Shown: positions 20,102 through 29,281 of the stretch, piece by piece
Layout: each line of letters starts with the position of its first letter
Numbering within the stretch: the first letter of the stretch is position 1
Made by a program: the position numbers and the translations under genes
Notes under the pieces: generated by a model
What the model was told of the DNA's origin: nothing
What the model saw: the letters and a program-made list of their open reading frames with translations, nothing else
Database searches by the model: none
NCBI RefSeq assembly: GCF_026113935.1
Contig: NZ_JAPEUL010000007.1
Location: 62,001-126,000 of the forward strand
Origin: Marinomonas rhodophyticola
GTDB taxonomy: Bacteria > Pseudomonadota > Gammaproteobacteria > Pseudomonadales > Marinomonadaceae
Length of the DNA: 64,000 bases
Direction: 5' to 3'

Positions 20102-21199
20102 ATGTCTCATTCTTCTAATTCAACTTATCAAGACAAAATGTTGGAAGCTTGGCAGCAACGAATGTTGGTTAACTCGCCAAACCCTAATCCTAATAAAGAA
20201 TGGCTGTCACAAGTGGAAGAAGCGCCATTATTTCCTGAATTAGCGATTGTCGATGCGCATCATCATCTATGGGATCGTTCTGGTTTTCGGTATTTATTGG
20301 AAGAATACGCGGATGACATTGGTTTTAGTGGCCGCAATGTGGTGGCTTCTGTCTTTGTGCAATGCCGCTCCATGTATCGCCAAGATGGGCCAGAAATGAT
20401 GAGGCCTGTTGGGGAAGTGGAATTTGTCCGTGGCATAGCAGCGCAAGCTCGCAGTGGATATTACGGCAAAACAAAGGTTGCGGCGGCCATTGTGGGTGGT
20501 GCTGATTTGTTATTAGGGCGAGAAGTCGCGTCCGTATTGGATGCCATGCAAGAGGCCGGAGGGCGTTTGTTTAAAGGGGTGCGAACGCCAGTTGCCGCCC
20601 ACCCTGACCCTGTTATTCGCTCCAACCCTGTGCCAGTGTCCGAAGGGCTTATGCTCACAAAGGCGTTTATTGCAGGGGCGGAGCAGTTAGTACAGCGAGG
20701 CCTGTTATTGGATTTGTGGGTGTATCAAACCCAGCTGATGGAAGTGGCTAGGCTAGCACAAGCCCTGCCTAACCTACGGATTGTCATCAACCATGCGGGT
20801 GGCCCGTTAGGTCTTGGAGCTTATCAATTTGATCGAGAGCGCCACTTTGCTGATTGGCGAGCCGCTCTTACTGCATTGGCGGATTGCCCTAATGTGTTTA
20901 TTAAATTAGGTGGGTTCGGTATGCCGATAATGGGATTCGAACTCTACTCAAAATCGCAGCCACCCACTTCTGCTGAGTTGGCTCGTTGTATCTCTCCTTA
21001 TATCAATACCTGTATTGAGCTGTTTGGTTATGAGCGTTGTATGTTTGAGAGTAATTTTCCTGTTGATAAAGGCAGTTATTCCTATGGCGTGCTGTGGAAT
21101 GCATTTTGTCGAGTAGCTGAATACTGGACTGCTCAAGATCGCGATCAAGTGTTTCATGCAACGGCAAGTCGCCTGTATCAAATCGATAGGGAAAAGTGA
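20102..21199 (+). CDS. COG3618-type amidohydrolase (TIM-barrel lactonase)
   Basis: 365 residues. Motifs are VDAHHHLWDRSG (HxH), VINHAGGPLG and MFESNFPVDKGSYSY near the C-terminus; the FESNFPVD variant is usual in this COG3618 branch, unlike the GSDWP of the preceding gene. Relatives include sugar lactonases such as fuconolactonase. It lies 35 bases after the first amidohydrolase and is probably in the same operon. Confidence 0.85.
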   Translation: MSHSSNSTYQDKMLEAWQQRMLVNSPNPNPNKEWLSQVEEAPLFPELAIVDAHHHLWDRSGFRYLLEEYADDIGFSGRNVVASVFVQCRSMYRQDGPEMMRPVGEVEFVRGIAAQARSGYYGKTKVAAAIVGGADLLLGREVASVLDAMQEAGGRLFKGVRTPVAAHPDPVIRSNPVPVSEGLMLTKAFIAGAEQLVQRGLLLDLWVYQTQLMEVARLAQALPNLRIVINHAGGPLGLGAYQFDRERHFADWRAALTALADCPNVFIKLGGFGMPIMGFELYSKSQPPTSAELARCISPYINTCIELFGYERCMFESNFPVDKGSYSYGVLWNAFCRVAEYWTAQDRDQVFHATASRLYQIDREK

Positions 21200-21300
21200 C
21201 TCAAAAAGTGTTTTGTAACAAGGTAAAACTGCAAAAAAAGGCGTGAATGAAGTCATTTATAGCCTAGTTATTCACATAAAATAAATCTAAAAGGTGAAAA

Positions 21301-22265
21301 ATGAAAAAACGGAAACCAACCTCAATAATCTCTGCAATAGTATTGGCCACCTCGCTCTCTGCATCTTTGAGTGTTGCGAGCGAATACCCTGAAAAATCGG
21401 TGGAAGTGATGGTGGGCTATTCTGCTGGCGGTGGAACCGATGTCATGGCACGAACCATTGCTACGCATTTGGAGAGTTATCTTGGCAAAGACGCGGCATT
21501 GGTGGTGAAAAATTACCCTGGTGCAGGTGGTCAAATCGGTTTCACAAAAGTGGCGACAGCAGATGCCGATGGTTATACCTTGAGTACGATGAATCTACCG
21601 GCGGCATTGGCTCTAACCTATGACCGCAAGGCTGATTACAATGCTGACAGTTTTACTTGGTTGGCGAATCTTGTCTCCGACCCTAATACCTTGGTGGTTA
21701 GTAAAGACTCTGGCATCACTTCGGTTGAGCAGTTAATTCAAGTTGCGCAGAAAAAGCAGGGGGCGATGACAGTCGGCTTGGCCGCATTGGGGGGAACGAT
21801 CATTTTTCAGCAATCCAATTTGCTAAAGCTGCTAACATTAAGTTAACACATGTTCCTTTTAAAGGGGCCGCCATGGCTCGTACTTCGATCATGGGTGAGC
21901 ATGTGGATATGGGAACCATGGCATTTAGTCAAACGGTGGGTTTTGATGACGAGCTACGTGTATTGGCAATCCTGTCTGATAAGCGTTTGCCTCAAGCACC
22001 AAATGTTCCAACAGCTAAGGAACTTGGTTACAACGTGGTCATGGGGTCGTACCGTGGCTTGGTAGCTCCTGCTGGTTTACCAGAAGCTACCCTGAAAAAG
22101 TTAAAAGTAGCGCTTGATAAACTTTCAGAGGACCCTGATTTTCTTGAGGATATGAAGAACCGCGGCACGCCTGTTCAGTACAATAGTGGTGTTGCTTATG
22201 AATTTTTAGCGCAAGAGCAAAATGAAATCGCTAAAAAGATTTGGCAAGAAACGCCTTGGAAATAA
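21301..22265 (+). CDS. Orphan TctC/Bug-family substrate-binding protein (one frameshift)
   Basis: About 321 residues with a signal peptide (to about LSVASE) and the family start YPEKSVEVMVGYSAGGGTDVMAR. The frame changes in a run of six G (21789-21794): AALGG continues as NDHFSAIQFAKAANIKLTHVPFKGAA. It closely resembles the TctC at 25.2 kb, including the end IWQETPWK, but has no TctA/TctB of its own; a LysR gene follows on the other strand. It may feed the TctBA pair encoded 4 kb downstream. Confidence 0.87.
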
Positions 22266-22282
22266 TTAACCGTTAAAGCTAG

Positions 22283-22309
22283 ACGAGGGGTTTTATCTAA
22301 AGCCCTCGT
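22283..22309. terminator. Candidate bidirectional hairpin terminator
   Basis: ACGAGGG (22283-22289) pairs with CCCTCGT (22303-22309), with further T/A pairing inside the loop. It lies between the convergent tctC and LysR genes. No long T tract follows, so the call is modest. Confidence 0.4.
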
Positions 22310-22328
22310 TGTGCAATTCAGCTCTTTT

Positions 22329-23228
22329 TTAAGCTGTCCCTTTGACTCGAGGAATGCCATGCGAGCCGCACTGTTCGGCTAGATGATTGTGTAATTCTTC
22401 GATAATAACTTTTCGAGGGTTATTGATGCGCTCCACAATGCCTATTTTTCGTGAAATCTGAGGGGAGCCAAACTCAATTTTTTTTAGGCTGGCCATTTCT
22501 GGTTCCTGAAGAAACATATGTGGAACAATGGTGATGCCTAAGCCGCTACGAACACAGGTTATGAGAGCATTGATAGTATCCACTTCTGCGACATCACTGG
22601 TAATGACTCCCAAAGATGAAAGTTCCGTATCAATCACATTTGCTAAGGGAACGGCGCTTTTAAAGCGAATGAAAGGGTACTCATTGAGCATTTCTTTCAG
22701 TGGAAGTACTTCCATGTCTTCTGGTAAAACCACCCAAAGCGGTTCATCTAAAAATGGTTGCCAATTTAAATGCTGAGGAATGCTAATGTGCTCAGCGATG
22801 ATAGCGGCGTCCAAATGTCCTGATGCCACATCCGACACTAATTGTGAAGACAGTCCGATACGCAGGTTTGTTTTTAAATCTGGGTATTTTGAACGCATTT
22901 TGACCATAGCACCCGGTACGACATTGACCGCGCTTGAGCGCACAGAGCCAATCATCAAGGTCCCAGAGATTAAATCTCCTCGTAAAGAGAGTTTAGTGTC
23001 CTCTTCCAATCGTATGATCTTGTTTGCCATCTCAACCACTTGCAAGCCTTGTGGTGTGAAAGTGGGTGGCCGAGTGCTTCGATCAAATAACTCTGTTCTA
23101 AGTTCTTGTTCTAAAGAAACAACTTGTTGTCCAACCGCCGCGGCCGTCAAATTTACTTTCTCTGCAGCTTGAGAAAAAGTGCCGTACTTGTGGATAGCAA
23201 GCAAAGTTTTCAGATGTCTTGTGTTCAT
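22329..23228 (-). CDS. LysR-family transcriptional regulator
   Basis: 299 residues, N-terminal winged helix (LKTLLAIHKYGTFSQAAEKVNLTAAAVGQQ) and effector domain. It faces away from the dehydrogenase-aldolase-TctCBA-TRAP gene series that starts 150 bases upstream, and is convergent with the orphan tctC. It is the likely regulator of that series. The divergent gap is AT-rich; I see no clear T-N11-A site that I would defend. Confidence 0.92.
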   Translation of the reverse strand: MNTRHLKTLLAIHKYGTFSQAAEKVNLTAAAVGQQVVSLEQELRTELFDRSTRPPTFTPQGLQVVEMANKIIRLEEDTKLSLRGDLISGTLMIGSVRSSAVNVVPGAMVKMRSKYPDLKTNLRIGLSSQLVSDVASGHLDAAIIAEHISIPQHLNWQPFLDEPLWVVLPEDMEVLPLKEMLNEYPFIRFKSAVPLANVIDTELSSLGVITSDVAEVDTINALITCVRSGLGITIVPHMFLQEPEMASLKKIEFGSPQISRKIGIVERINNPRKVIIEELHNHLAEQCGSHGIPRVKGTA

Positions 23229-23378
23229 ATATAAAGAAAATCTTTATTAAATGTAAATAATTATTCGATATATTAAAGCAAATCTTTTTTGTAGTCTATT
23301 TGTATAAATTTTAAAGCGTTTTTACATAACGTTCTGACGTTTTCTCTAATAGCTTTTCTATACGATGATAAAAACAAT

Positions 23379-24392
23379 ATGACAAAGAAAAATATTCTTG
23401 TTACAGGTCCTAGCTTGGCGCCTAGTGCGATAAAATTTTTAGAGGAAAAGGGTTATAGCCCTATTCATACTCCTCCTTATGCGGACAGCGAAGTGATTGC
23501 TGGTCTACTCCGTGAAACGCAAGCGGTCGGTATTATCTCCCGGATGGGACGACTAGATGCTGATACTCTCGATGCGGGTCTTCCTCACTTAAAAGTCATT
23601 GCCAAACATGGTGTCGGTGTAGACAACATCGATATTGAAGCCGCTGCGCAACGCAACATTCCTGTAGTGGTGGCAACGGGGGCAAATGCCGTATCGGTAG
23701 CTGAACATACCATCGCCTTAATGTTTTCTACCGTTAAACGCGTGTTGTCTCTTGATAGTAGTCTTCGTGCTGGCCGCTGGGAAAAGCCTGGGTTCTCTGG
23801 GGTTGAGCTGGCGAATAAAAACATGGGCTTGTTCGGCATGGGAGCGATTGCTCAAGCGACAGCCAAAATGGCGAAAGGCTTTGGTTTGAACTTATTTGGT
23901 TATGACCCATACGCGAGTGATACCGTGTTTGCAGAGTATGGCGTTACTCGTTGCGACAGTATCGAAGCTTTGTTGGCGAAGAGCCATGTGTTAAGTCTAC
24001 ATTGCCCTCTAACCGAGCAAACTCGCGAGATTATTAATGCCGAAAATATTGCTCGTATGCCAAAGGGCAGTTACATCGTGAATACCGCTCGTGGTGGTTT
24101 GATTGATGAAGCGGCCTTAGTTGTAGCCATTCAATCAGGTCATCTTGCTGGTGCAGGACTTGATACCTTTGCGGTAGAGCCACCAACAGCTGATCACCCA
24201 TTCCTAAAAGAAGACACTATAGTTGTGACCCCACATATTGGTGGCGTAACCACGGAAGGTAGTACTCGTGTCAGTGAAGATGCCGTTGCTGGTGTCGTGG
24301 CTATTGTTGAAGGTGAGCGCCTACCTGCACATCGCATTATTAACCGCAAATTGTTAGCAGACCCAGCACAGTTTGTGCAGCAAGGAGAATAA
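23379..24392 (+). CDS. D-2-hydroxyacid dehydrogenase (NAD-dependent, SerA-like)
   Basis: 337 residues. The NAD-binding fold shows GLFGMGAIAQATAK, and the catalytic triad of the family is visible as R in NTARGGLID, E in FAVEPP and H in TPHIGGVT. It interconverts a D-2-hydroxy acid and its 2-oxo acid. Only 3 bases separate it from the RraA-like aldolase gene, which acts on 2-oxo acids, so the pair may process the acid taken up by the neighbouring transporters. Substrate not identifiable. Confidence 0.9.
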   Translation: MTKKNILVTGPSLAPSAIKFLEEKGYSPIHTPPYADSEVIAGLLRETQAVGIISRMGRLDADTLDAGLPHLKVIAKHGVGVDNIDIEAAAQRNIPVVVATGANAVSVAEHTIALMFSTVKRVLSLDSSLRAGRWEKPGFSGVELANKNMGLFGMGAIAQATAKMAKGFGLNLFGYDPYASDTVFAEYGVTRCDSIEALLAKSHVLSLHCPLTEQTREIINAENIARMPKGSYIVNTARGGLIDEAALVVAIQSGHLAGAGLDTFAVEPPTADHPFLKEDTIVVTPHIGGVTTEGSTRVSEDAVAGVVAIVEGERLPAHRIINRKLLADPAQFVQQGE

Positions 24393-24395
24393 AAA

Positions 24396-25073
24396 ATGTC
24401 CATTGGTTTTCAAATATTAAAACGCCAACGCAAAGCGTCAGAGGAAATGATTAAAGCCTTTACAGGCCTTCCTGTAGCAAACGTTTCAGACTCAATGAAT
24501 CGTGTTTTTGCGGCGGGTCCGACACTTCGTCCAATGCACGCGTCTGGTGCCATGATTGGTTCCGCAATTACGGTCAAATCTCGTCCTGGCGATAACTTGA
24601 TGCTGCATAAAGCCATTGATATGGCAGAACCAGGTGATGTGATTGTTGTGGATGCGGGTGGTGATTTAAGTAATGCCTTAATGGGTGAACTTATGTTGGC
24701 ACATGCCATTAACCGTGGTGTTGCTGGTTTTGTTTTGAACGGTGCTATTCGTGATTTGGATGCTTTCGTGGCAACCAACCTACCTACATTCGCAGCAGGT
24801 GTAACCCACCGTGGGCCGTACAAAGATGGTCCTGGCGAAATCAATGTGCCGATCAGTATTGATGGCATGGTAATTAACCCAGGCGACATCGTGATTGGTG
24901 ATTGTGATGGTGTTTTAGCGGTGCCACTTGAGCACGCTGAAGCGATTCTAGCCAGCACAATGGAAAAACAAGACAAAGAAGTGAAGCAAATGGCCGCAAT
25001 CAAAGCGGGTACGAATGATCGTAGCTGGGTTGATGTTGCTCTAAAAGAAAAAGGCTGCAAATTCCCAGAATAA
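24396..25073 (+). CDS. RraA-like aldolase/decarboxylase family protein (HMG/CHA aldolase-like)
   Basis: 225 residues of the RraA/4-carboxy-4-hydroxy-2-oxoadipate aldolase superfamily. Typical features are the GELMLAHAINRGVAGFVLNGAIRD stretch (GE, RG, G.IRD with the catalytic Arg-Asp) and HRGPYKDGPGEINVPI. In this family the RD pair and a nearby Gly-Glu bind metal and oxo-acid. The aldolase branch splits compounds to pyruvate or oxaloacetate; true RraA inhibits RNase E. The metabolic neighbours favour an aldolase role. Confidence 0.82.
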   Translation: MSIGFQILKRQRKASEEMIKAFTGLPVANVSDSMNRVFAAGPTLRPMHASGAMIGSAITVKSRPGDNLMLHKAIDMAEPGDVIVVDAGGDLSNALMGELMLAHAINRGVAGFVLNGAIRDLDAFVATNLPTFAAGVTHRGPYKDGPGEINVPISIDGMVINPGDIVIGDCDGVLAVPLEHAEAILASTMEKQDKEVKQMAAIKAGTNDRSWVDVALKEKGCKFPE

Positions 25074-25124
25074 GCAGCAAGTATTTAGCCAGTCGTTTGT
25101 ATTTAAATGGCTGGTTATCGACGT

Positions 25125-25150
25125 GTTTGAACTTTAGTCGAGGTTCAAAC
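25125..25150. other. Inverted repeat in the gap before tctC
   Basis: GTTTGAAC (25125-25132) and GTTCAAAC (25143-25150) form a perfect 8-base stem with a 10-base loop. There is no T run after it. It may be an mRNA stem-loop or a regulator site between the rraA-like gene and tctC. Confidence 0.4.
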
Positions 25151-25199
25151 ATACAGGGGGATCGCTCCTAATTAAATTTATAAATCTCGGAGAAGACGC

Positions 25200-26153
25200 A
25201 TGTTCAATTATAAAAAGAAAGTTGCGCTTATGGGTGCATTGTTATTCGCATCGGGTGCTGCATTGGCTGATTACCCAGAAAAACCTATCACATTAATCGT
25301 TGGTTTTTCTGCGGGTGGTGGCACTGATGTGATGGCCCGTAATATTGCCCCGTACATTGAAAAATATCTTGGAAATGATGCCAGTATTGTCGTTAAAAAC
25401 GTTCCTGGTGCTAGTGGACAGATTGGTATTACCGAAGTCGCACATTCAGATCCAGATGGTTACACCATAGGTACGTATAATCTTCCAGGTATGATGGCGC
25501 GCACATTAGATAGAGAGGCTAAATATTCAGTAGACAGTTTTACTTACCTTGCCAATATCGTTAGCGATCCAAACGTTATCGTGACGTCTAAAAAATCTGG
25601 GATTACCAATGCCAATGAATTTATCGAAGCGGCTAAAAAAGCGCCTAAATCTATTACCGTTGGCATGTCAAGTCTAGGGGGTGATGATCATCTTGGTCTA
25701 ACTAAGTTTCAAAATATCACCGATACAGAATACACCATCATTCCTTTTAAAGGCTCTTCTGGAGCACGTACCGCGGTAATGGGTGGACATGTTGCGGCTG
25801 CCGTTTTGAATATTTCTGAAGTGGCGGCTTTTAAAGATGAGTTGAATGTTATTGGTGTTGCTCAGGCAAAACGTTCTGAATTTGCTCCAGATGTTGAAAC
25901 CTTTAAAGAACAAGGCGTGGAGTTTTTCAACGGCGCATTGCGTGGTTTTGTTGCACCGGCAGGTTTACCAAAAGAGGTAGAGTTAAAACTTCTAGAGGCG
26001 TTTAACCGTGCCGCTAACGATCCTGAATTGTTGGCGAAAATGAAGGCAACCGCGAACCCTGTTGAGGCGTCTATCGGATCTGATTTTAAACAGTTAAATG
26101 ATGAATTGTATAAATTGGCGAAACAAGTGTGGGAAACCACGCCTTGGAAATAA
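25200..26153 (+). CDS. TctC/Bug-family substrate-binding protein
   Basis: 317 residues with a signal peptide (to GAALA) and family start YPEKPITLIVGFSAGGGTDVMAR. It is intact, and is the close paralog of the orphan receptor at 21.3 kb (shared SLGG.DH, PFKG, VAPAGLP and C-terminal ETxWK-type end, here VWETTPWK). It is followed by a hairpin and then tctB and tctA, a complete transporter set. Confidence 0.93.
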   Translation: MFNYKKKVALMGALLFASGAALADYPEKPITLIVGFSAGGGTDVMARNIAPYIEKYLGNDASIVVKNVPGASGQIGITEVAHSDPDGYTIGTYNLPGMMARTLDREAKYSVDSFTYLANIVSDPNVIVTSKKSGITNANEFIEAAKKAPKSITVGMSSLGGDDHLGLTKFQNITDTEYTIIPFKGSSGARTAVMGGHVAAAVLNISEVAAFKDELNVIGVAQAKRSEFAPDVETFKEQGVEFFNGALRGFVAPAGLPKEVELKLLEAFNRAANDPELLAKMKATANPVEASIGSDFKQLNDELYKLAKQVWETTPWK

Positions 26154-26161
26154 CGTACAGA

Positions 26162-26183
26162 GTGCGGAGGATTGCCTCCGCAC
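26162..26183 (+). other. Strong intra-operon hairpin after tctC
   Basis: GTGCGGAGG (26162-26170) pairs perfectly with CCTCCGCAC (26175-26183) around an ATTG loop. No T tract follows. Hairpins in this place commonly protect the binding-protein mRNA and lower expression of the membrane genes downstream. Confidence 0.6.
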
Positions 26184-26213
26184 CATAATTTACCTAATAG
26201 GTAGTGGCTTGTG

Positions 26214-26672
26214 ATGAATAATAACAATACAAATCCATTGTTGCGGCCGATGATAGTAATTGCATTTTGCATTTTTATCGCATCAGCTGCGTTCCTCCTT
26301 CCAGCGTTGGAACTGACAGGTAATGCTTCCTTGTTACCCGTTGCTATGCTTATTGCGCTGATGGTGTTGTCGGTTATTTTAGTTATAACAGATATTAAAA
26401 AGGCTAGAACGAATAAAGCGCTTACTAAACCTGCTCTTCAATCCCCAGGACGTGTATTTGGTGCACTACTATCGGTTTTTGTATTCGTCGTCAGTGTCGA
26501 TCTTTTCGGATTTTATTTCGCTACCGCTATTTTTGTTCCTGTGGCAGCGTATCTTTTTGGTTGTCGAAGTCTAAAAGTTTTGGTGGTTGCTGATGTGATC
26601 GTTGTAGCCGGTATTTATTTAATCTTTGGCATGGCGATGGCTAAAGATTTTCCTATGGGCTCCATTTGGTAG
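26214..26672 (+). CDS. Tripartite tricarboxylate transporter small membrane subunit TctB
   Basis: About 152 residues with four hydrophobic spans and a polar, Lys/Arg-rich cytoplasmic loop after the second span (DIKKARTNKALTKP). The start could be GTG at 26211 or ATG at 26214; ATG is preferred. Sequence conservation in TctB is low, so the call rests on size, topology and the place between tctC and tctA. Confidence 0.85.
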   Translation: MNNNNTNPLLRPMIVIAFCIFIASAAFLLPALELTGNASLLPVAMLIALMVLSVILVITDIKKARTNKALTKPALQSPGRVFGALLSVFVFVVSVDLFGFYFATAIFVPVAAYLFGCRSLKVLVVADVIVVAGIYLIFGMAMAKDFPMGSIW

Positions 26673-26684
26673 AGGTGACAGATT

Positions 26685-28184
26685 ATGTATATGGATCTAA
26701 TTTCAGCTCTTCCGAGCGTACTCACGTTTGATAATTTTTTTGCCGTTGTTATTGGTGTGCTATCTGGTATTGCTGTAGGGGCTATGCCAGGCCTTAGTGC
26801 AACGATGGCTATCTCTGTTTTGGTGCCTTTTACATTTGGCCTAGATCCATTAGTGGCATTGGGATTGATGGCCGGTATTTACAATGGTGCTATGTACGGT
26901 GGTGCGATTCCAGCCGTATTACTGCGTATACCAGGCACACCTGCTGCGGTAGCGACCAGCTTTGATGGATACCCTATGGCTCAACAAGGTCGTGGCGGTT
27001 TTGCTTTACAGGTTGCGGTAGTTTCTTCCGCCATTGGTGGTATTGCTAGTGCTCTAGCTTTGATGTTGCTTGCACCACCACTGGCAAAAGTCACATTACT
27101 ATTTGGGCCATCAGAAGTATTTTGGATCGCTGTGTTCGGTCTATGCAGTATTATCTTTTTGCTAGGTGAAAGCCCAATAAAAGGTTTGATTAGTGCTTGT
27201 TTCGGTATTTTTGTCTCCATGGTGGGGGCTGATCCTATTACCAGTGAAGACCGTTTTACTTTCGGGCAGCTTGAGTTGCTAGATGGTATCAACATGGTTA
27301 TCTTGTTGGTTGGTCTTTATGCTATGCCGCCGGTAATAGATTTGCTTGAGCAGCCATTAGAAACGAAAGAAGCGGGTAAAGCGCTAAAAACAGAGTCCTT
27401 GTTACGTAGCTTGCCGAAGATGTTCCGCTTTTGGAAAACTTGGCTTCGTTCCTCTTTCATTGGAATCTGGATTGGTATTTTGCCAGGTGCTGGCGGTTCA
27501 ATGGCAGCCTTCATGGCTTACAATGAAGCACGCCGTACCAGCAACAATCCAAGCGAGTGGGGACAAGGTGAACCTGAAGGCGTTGCCGCAGCTGAAACGG
27601 CGAATAATGCTGATACGGCATCGGCACTTATTCCTGCATTAACGCTAGGTATTCCTGGTACTGCAGTAGCTGCAGTCATGCTCGGTGGTCTATTAGTGCA
27701 TGGTTTGCAACCTGGACCAATGTTATTCCGCGATAATCCGGATATTGTTTTCGGTTTTATGTGGCAGTTCTTGTTCGGCGCTATTTTGTTGATTTTCCTT
27801 GGAGGATCATTAGCAACCAATAGCTTCTCCCATCTATTAAAACTTCCTCGTCCAGTATTGGGATCTATCATCATTGTGTTGATGTTTATCGGAGTGTATT
27901 CGATTAACGAACGGATGTTCGATGTCTACCTAATGTTGGGATTTGGCTTAATTGGCTATGTCATGGACAAGTTCAAATTTCCATTACCTCCTGTGGTATT
28001 GGGTTTGATCTTAGGTGGCTTTGCTGAAGAAAACCTACGCTTAACTCTGTTGATTGGTCAGGGGCAATGGTCTGCATTATTTGCTAACACTACAAGCTTA
28101 GTGTTGGTGGCTATGACTATTGCGGTTGTGGTTGGCCCTATGATCAAACGCCGTCTTGTCAAAAATCGTCAATCTAAGGGGTAA
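26685..28184 (+). CDS. Tripartite tricarboxylate transporter large membrane subunit TctA
   Basis: 499 residues, intact. TctA signatures: VGAMPGLSATMAISVLVP, AVLLRIPGTPAAVATSFDGYPMA, AAAETANNADTASALIPALT and LGIPGTAVAAVMLGGL. Multi-span inner-membrane permease working with the two preceding genes. It is a paralog of the frameshifted tctA at 17.8 kb. Confidence 0.93.
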   Translation: MYMDLISALPSVLTFDNFFAVVIGVLSGIAVGAMPGLSATMAISVLVPFTFGLDPLVALGLMAGIYNGAMYGGAIPAVLLRIPGTPAAVATSFDGYPMAQQGRGGFALQVAVVSSAIGGIASALALMLLAPPLAKVTLLFGPSEVFWIAVFGLCSIIFLLGESPIKGLISACFGIFVSMVGADPITSEDRFTFGQLELLDGINMVILLVGLYAMPPVIDLLEQPLETKEAGKALKTESLLRSLPKMFRFWKTWLRSSFIGIWIGILPGAGGSMAAFMAYNEARRTSNNPSEWGQGEPEGVAAAETANNADTASALIPALTLGIPGTAVAAVMLGGLLVHGLQPGPMLFRDNPDIVFGFMWQFLFGAILLIFLGGSLATNSFSHLLKLPRPVLGSIIIVLMFIGVYSINERMFDVYLMLGFGLIGYVMDKFKFPLPPVVLGLILGGFAEENLRLTLLIGQGQWSALFANTTSLVLVAMTIAVVVGPMIKRRLVKNRQSKG

Positions 28185-28200
28185 TGAACATTGAACTGGT

Positions 28201-28230
28201 AAGGGCTAGCTTCTAAGTGAGGTAGCCCTT
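28201..28230 (+). terminator. Candidate terminator after tctA
   Basis: AAGGGCTA (28201-28208) pairs with TAGCCCTT (28223-28230), followed by TCTTTAG. The short T-rich tail makes this a weak rho-independent terminator or attenuator between the TTT and TRAP gene sets. Confidence 0.5.
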
Positions 28231-28307
28231 TCTTTAGTAAGTGGTCAAGCACCTTTCCTAGTTTTGTTAACAATAATAAATAGAGCGAAAATGCTACGGA
28301 GACTTAT

Positions 28308-29279
28308 ATGACTTTAAAAATGATTGTTGCCAGTGCCATTATGGCTTGTACAGTTGTCGTACATGCAACTAGTTGGACTGGTTATACTTATTCTTCAGTA
28401 TCTACGACGGCAGCGGTGAAAGGTATGTACCGTATTAGTGAGCGCGTTGCTGCCGAAACCAATGGTGATGTAGATATCAAAATTCACCTTGGTAAAACCT
28501 TGCAAATTAAATCCTCTGATATTACTCAAGCAGTAGGTGACGGTATTGTTGATTTCGCCGCGGATTTCTTCTTTTCTGGTAACGTACCGATTGCTCGGGT
28601 ACTGAATCTGCCAATGTTAATTAATAATGATCAAGAGTGGCAAAAAGCCTACGCAGCTATGCAACCTATGCTTGAAGACGCCTTTGCACGGCAAGATGTT
28701 GTGTTGTTAGGGGGCTACCGTTATCCACAACAGGTCTTTTTTACCACTTTTCCGGTTAATCAACTGAGTGACATCAAAGGTCATAAAATCCGTGTAACTT
28801 CCCCTGAGCAAGGTCACTTTGTTGAGGCCTTTGGTGGTTTACCTATCACGCTTTCTGGTAGTGAAGTACCAACTGCGCTTGAACGTGGTGTGATTGATGG
28901 GGTGTTAACGGCCAGTGCTGGTGGGGCGAAGAAGTGGCATGAATTTTTGCCAAACAATTATCGCTTTGCGGTGAACTATGGTAACTCCATGATCATTGCG
29001 AACATAGATTCGTTTGAAGATTTAGATAAGAAAGATCAAGCAACACTTCGTGCCATTGTTTCTGAAGAAGGCGAGAATATCTCAGCTGAATTCATTGAAG
29101 ATGAAAAAGCACAAATGGCTTTTCAGCAATCGAAAGGTATGACCATCGCCATGCCTGCTGAGAGCGATGCTAAAAAGGCCAATGATTTACTTCGCCCTTA
29201 CTGGTTTGAGTGGGCAAAAGACAATGGTCCTGAATACGAAGAAGCATTGGCATTAGTCCTAAAAGCGATTGGTAAGTAA
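28308..29279 (+). CDS. TRAP transporter substrate-binding protein (DctP family)
   Basis: 323 residues with a signal peptide (to about VVHA). The family segment LSDIKGHKIRVTSPEQ contains the conserved Arg that binds the ligand carboxylate, and PTALERGVIDGVLT is the usual hinge motif. It delivers an organic acid to the DctQ/DctM pair that follows at 2-base spacing. Clearly different from the dctP at 52 kb. Confidence 0.93.
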   Translation: MTLKMIVASAIMACTVVVHATSWTGYTYSSVSTTAAVKGMYRISERVAAETNGDVDIKIHLGKTLQIKSSDITQAVGDGIVDFAADFFFSGNVPIARVLNLPMLINNDQEWQKAYAAMQPMLEDAFARQDVVLLGGYRYPQQVFFTTFPVNQLSDIKGHKIRVTSPEQGHFVEAFGGLPITLSGSEVPTALERGVIDGVLTASAGGAKKWHEFLPNNYRFAVNYGNSMIIANIDSFEDLDKKDQATLRAIVSEEGENISAEFIEDEKAQMAFQQSKGMTIAMPAESDAKKANDLLRPYWFEWAKDNGPEYEEALALVLKAIGK

Positions 29280-29281
29280 TT

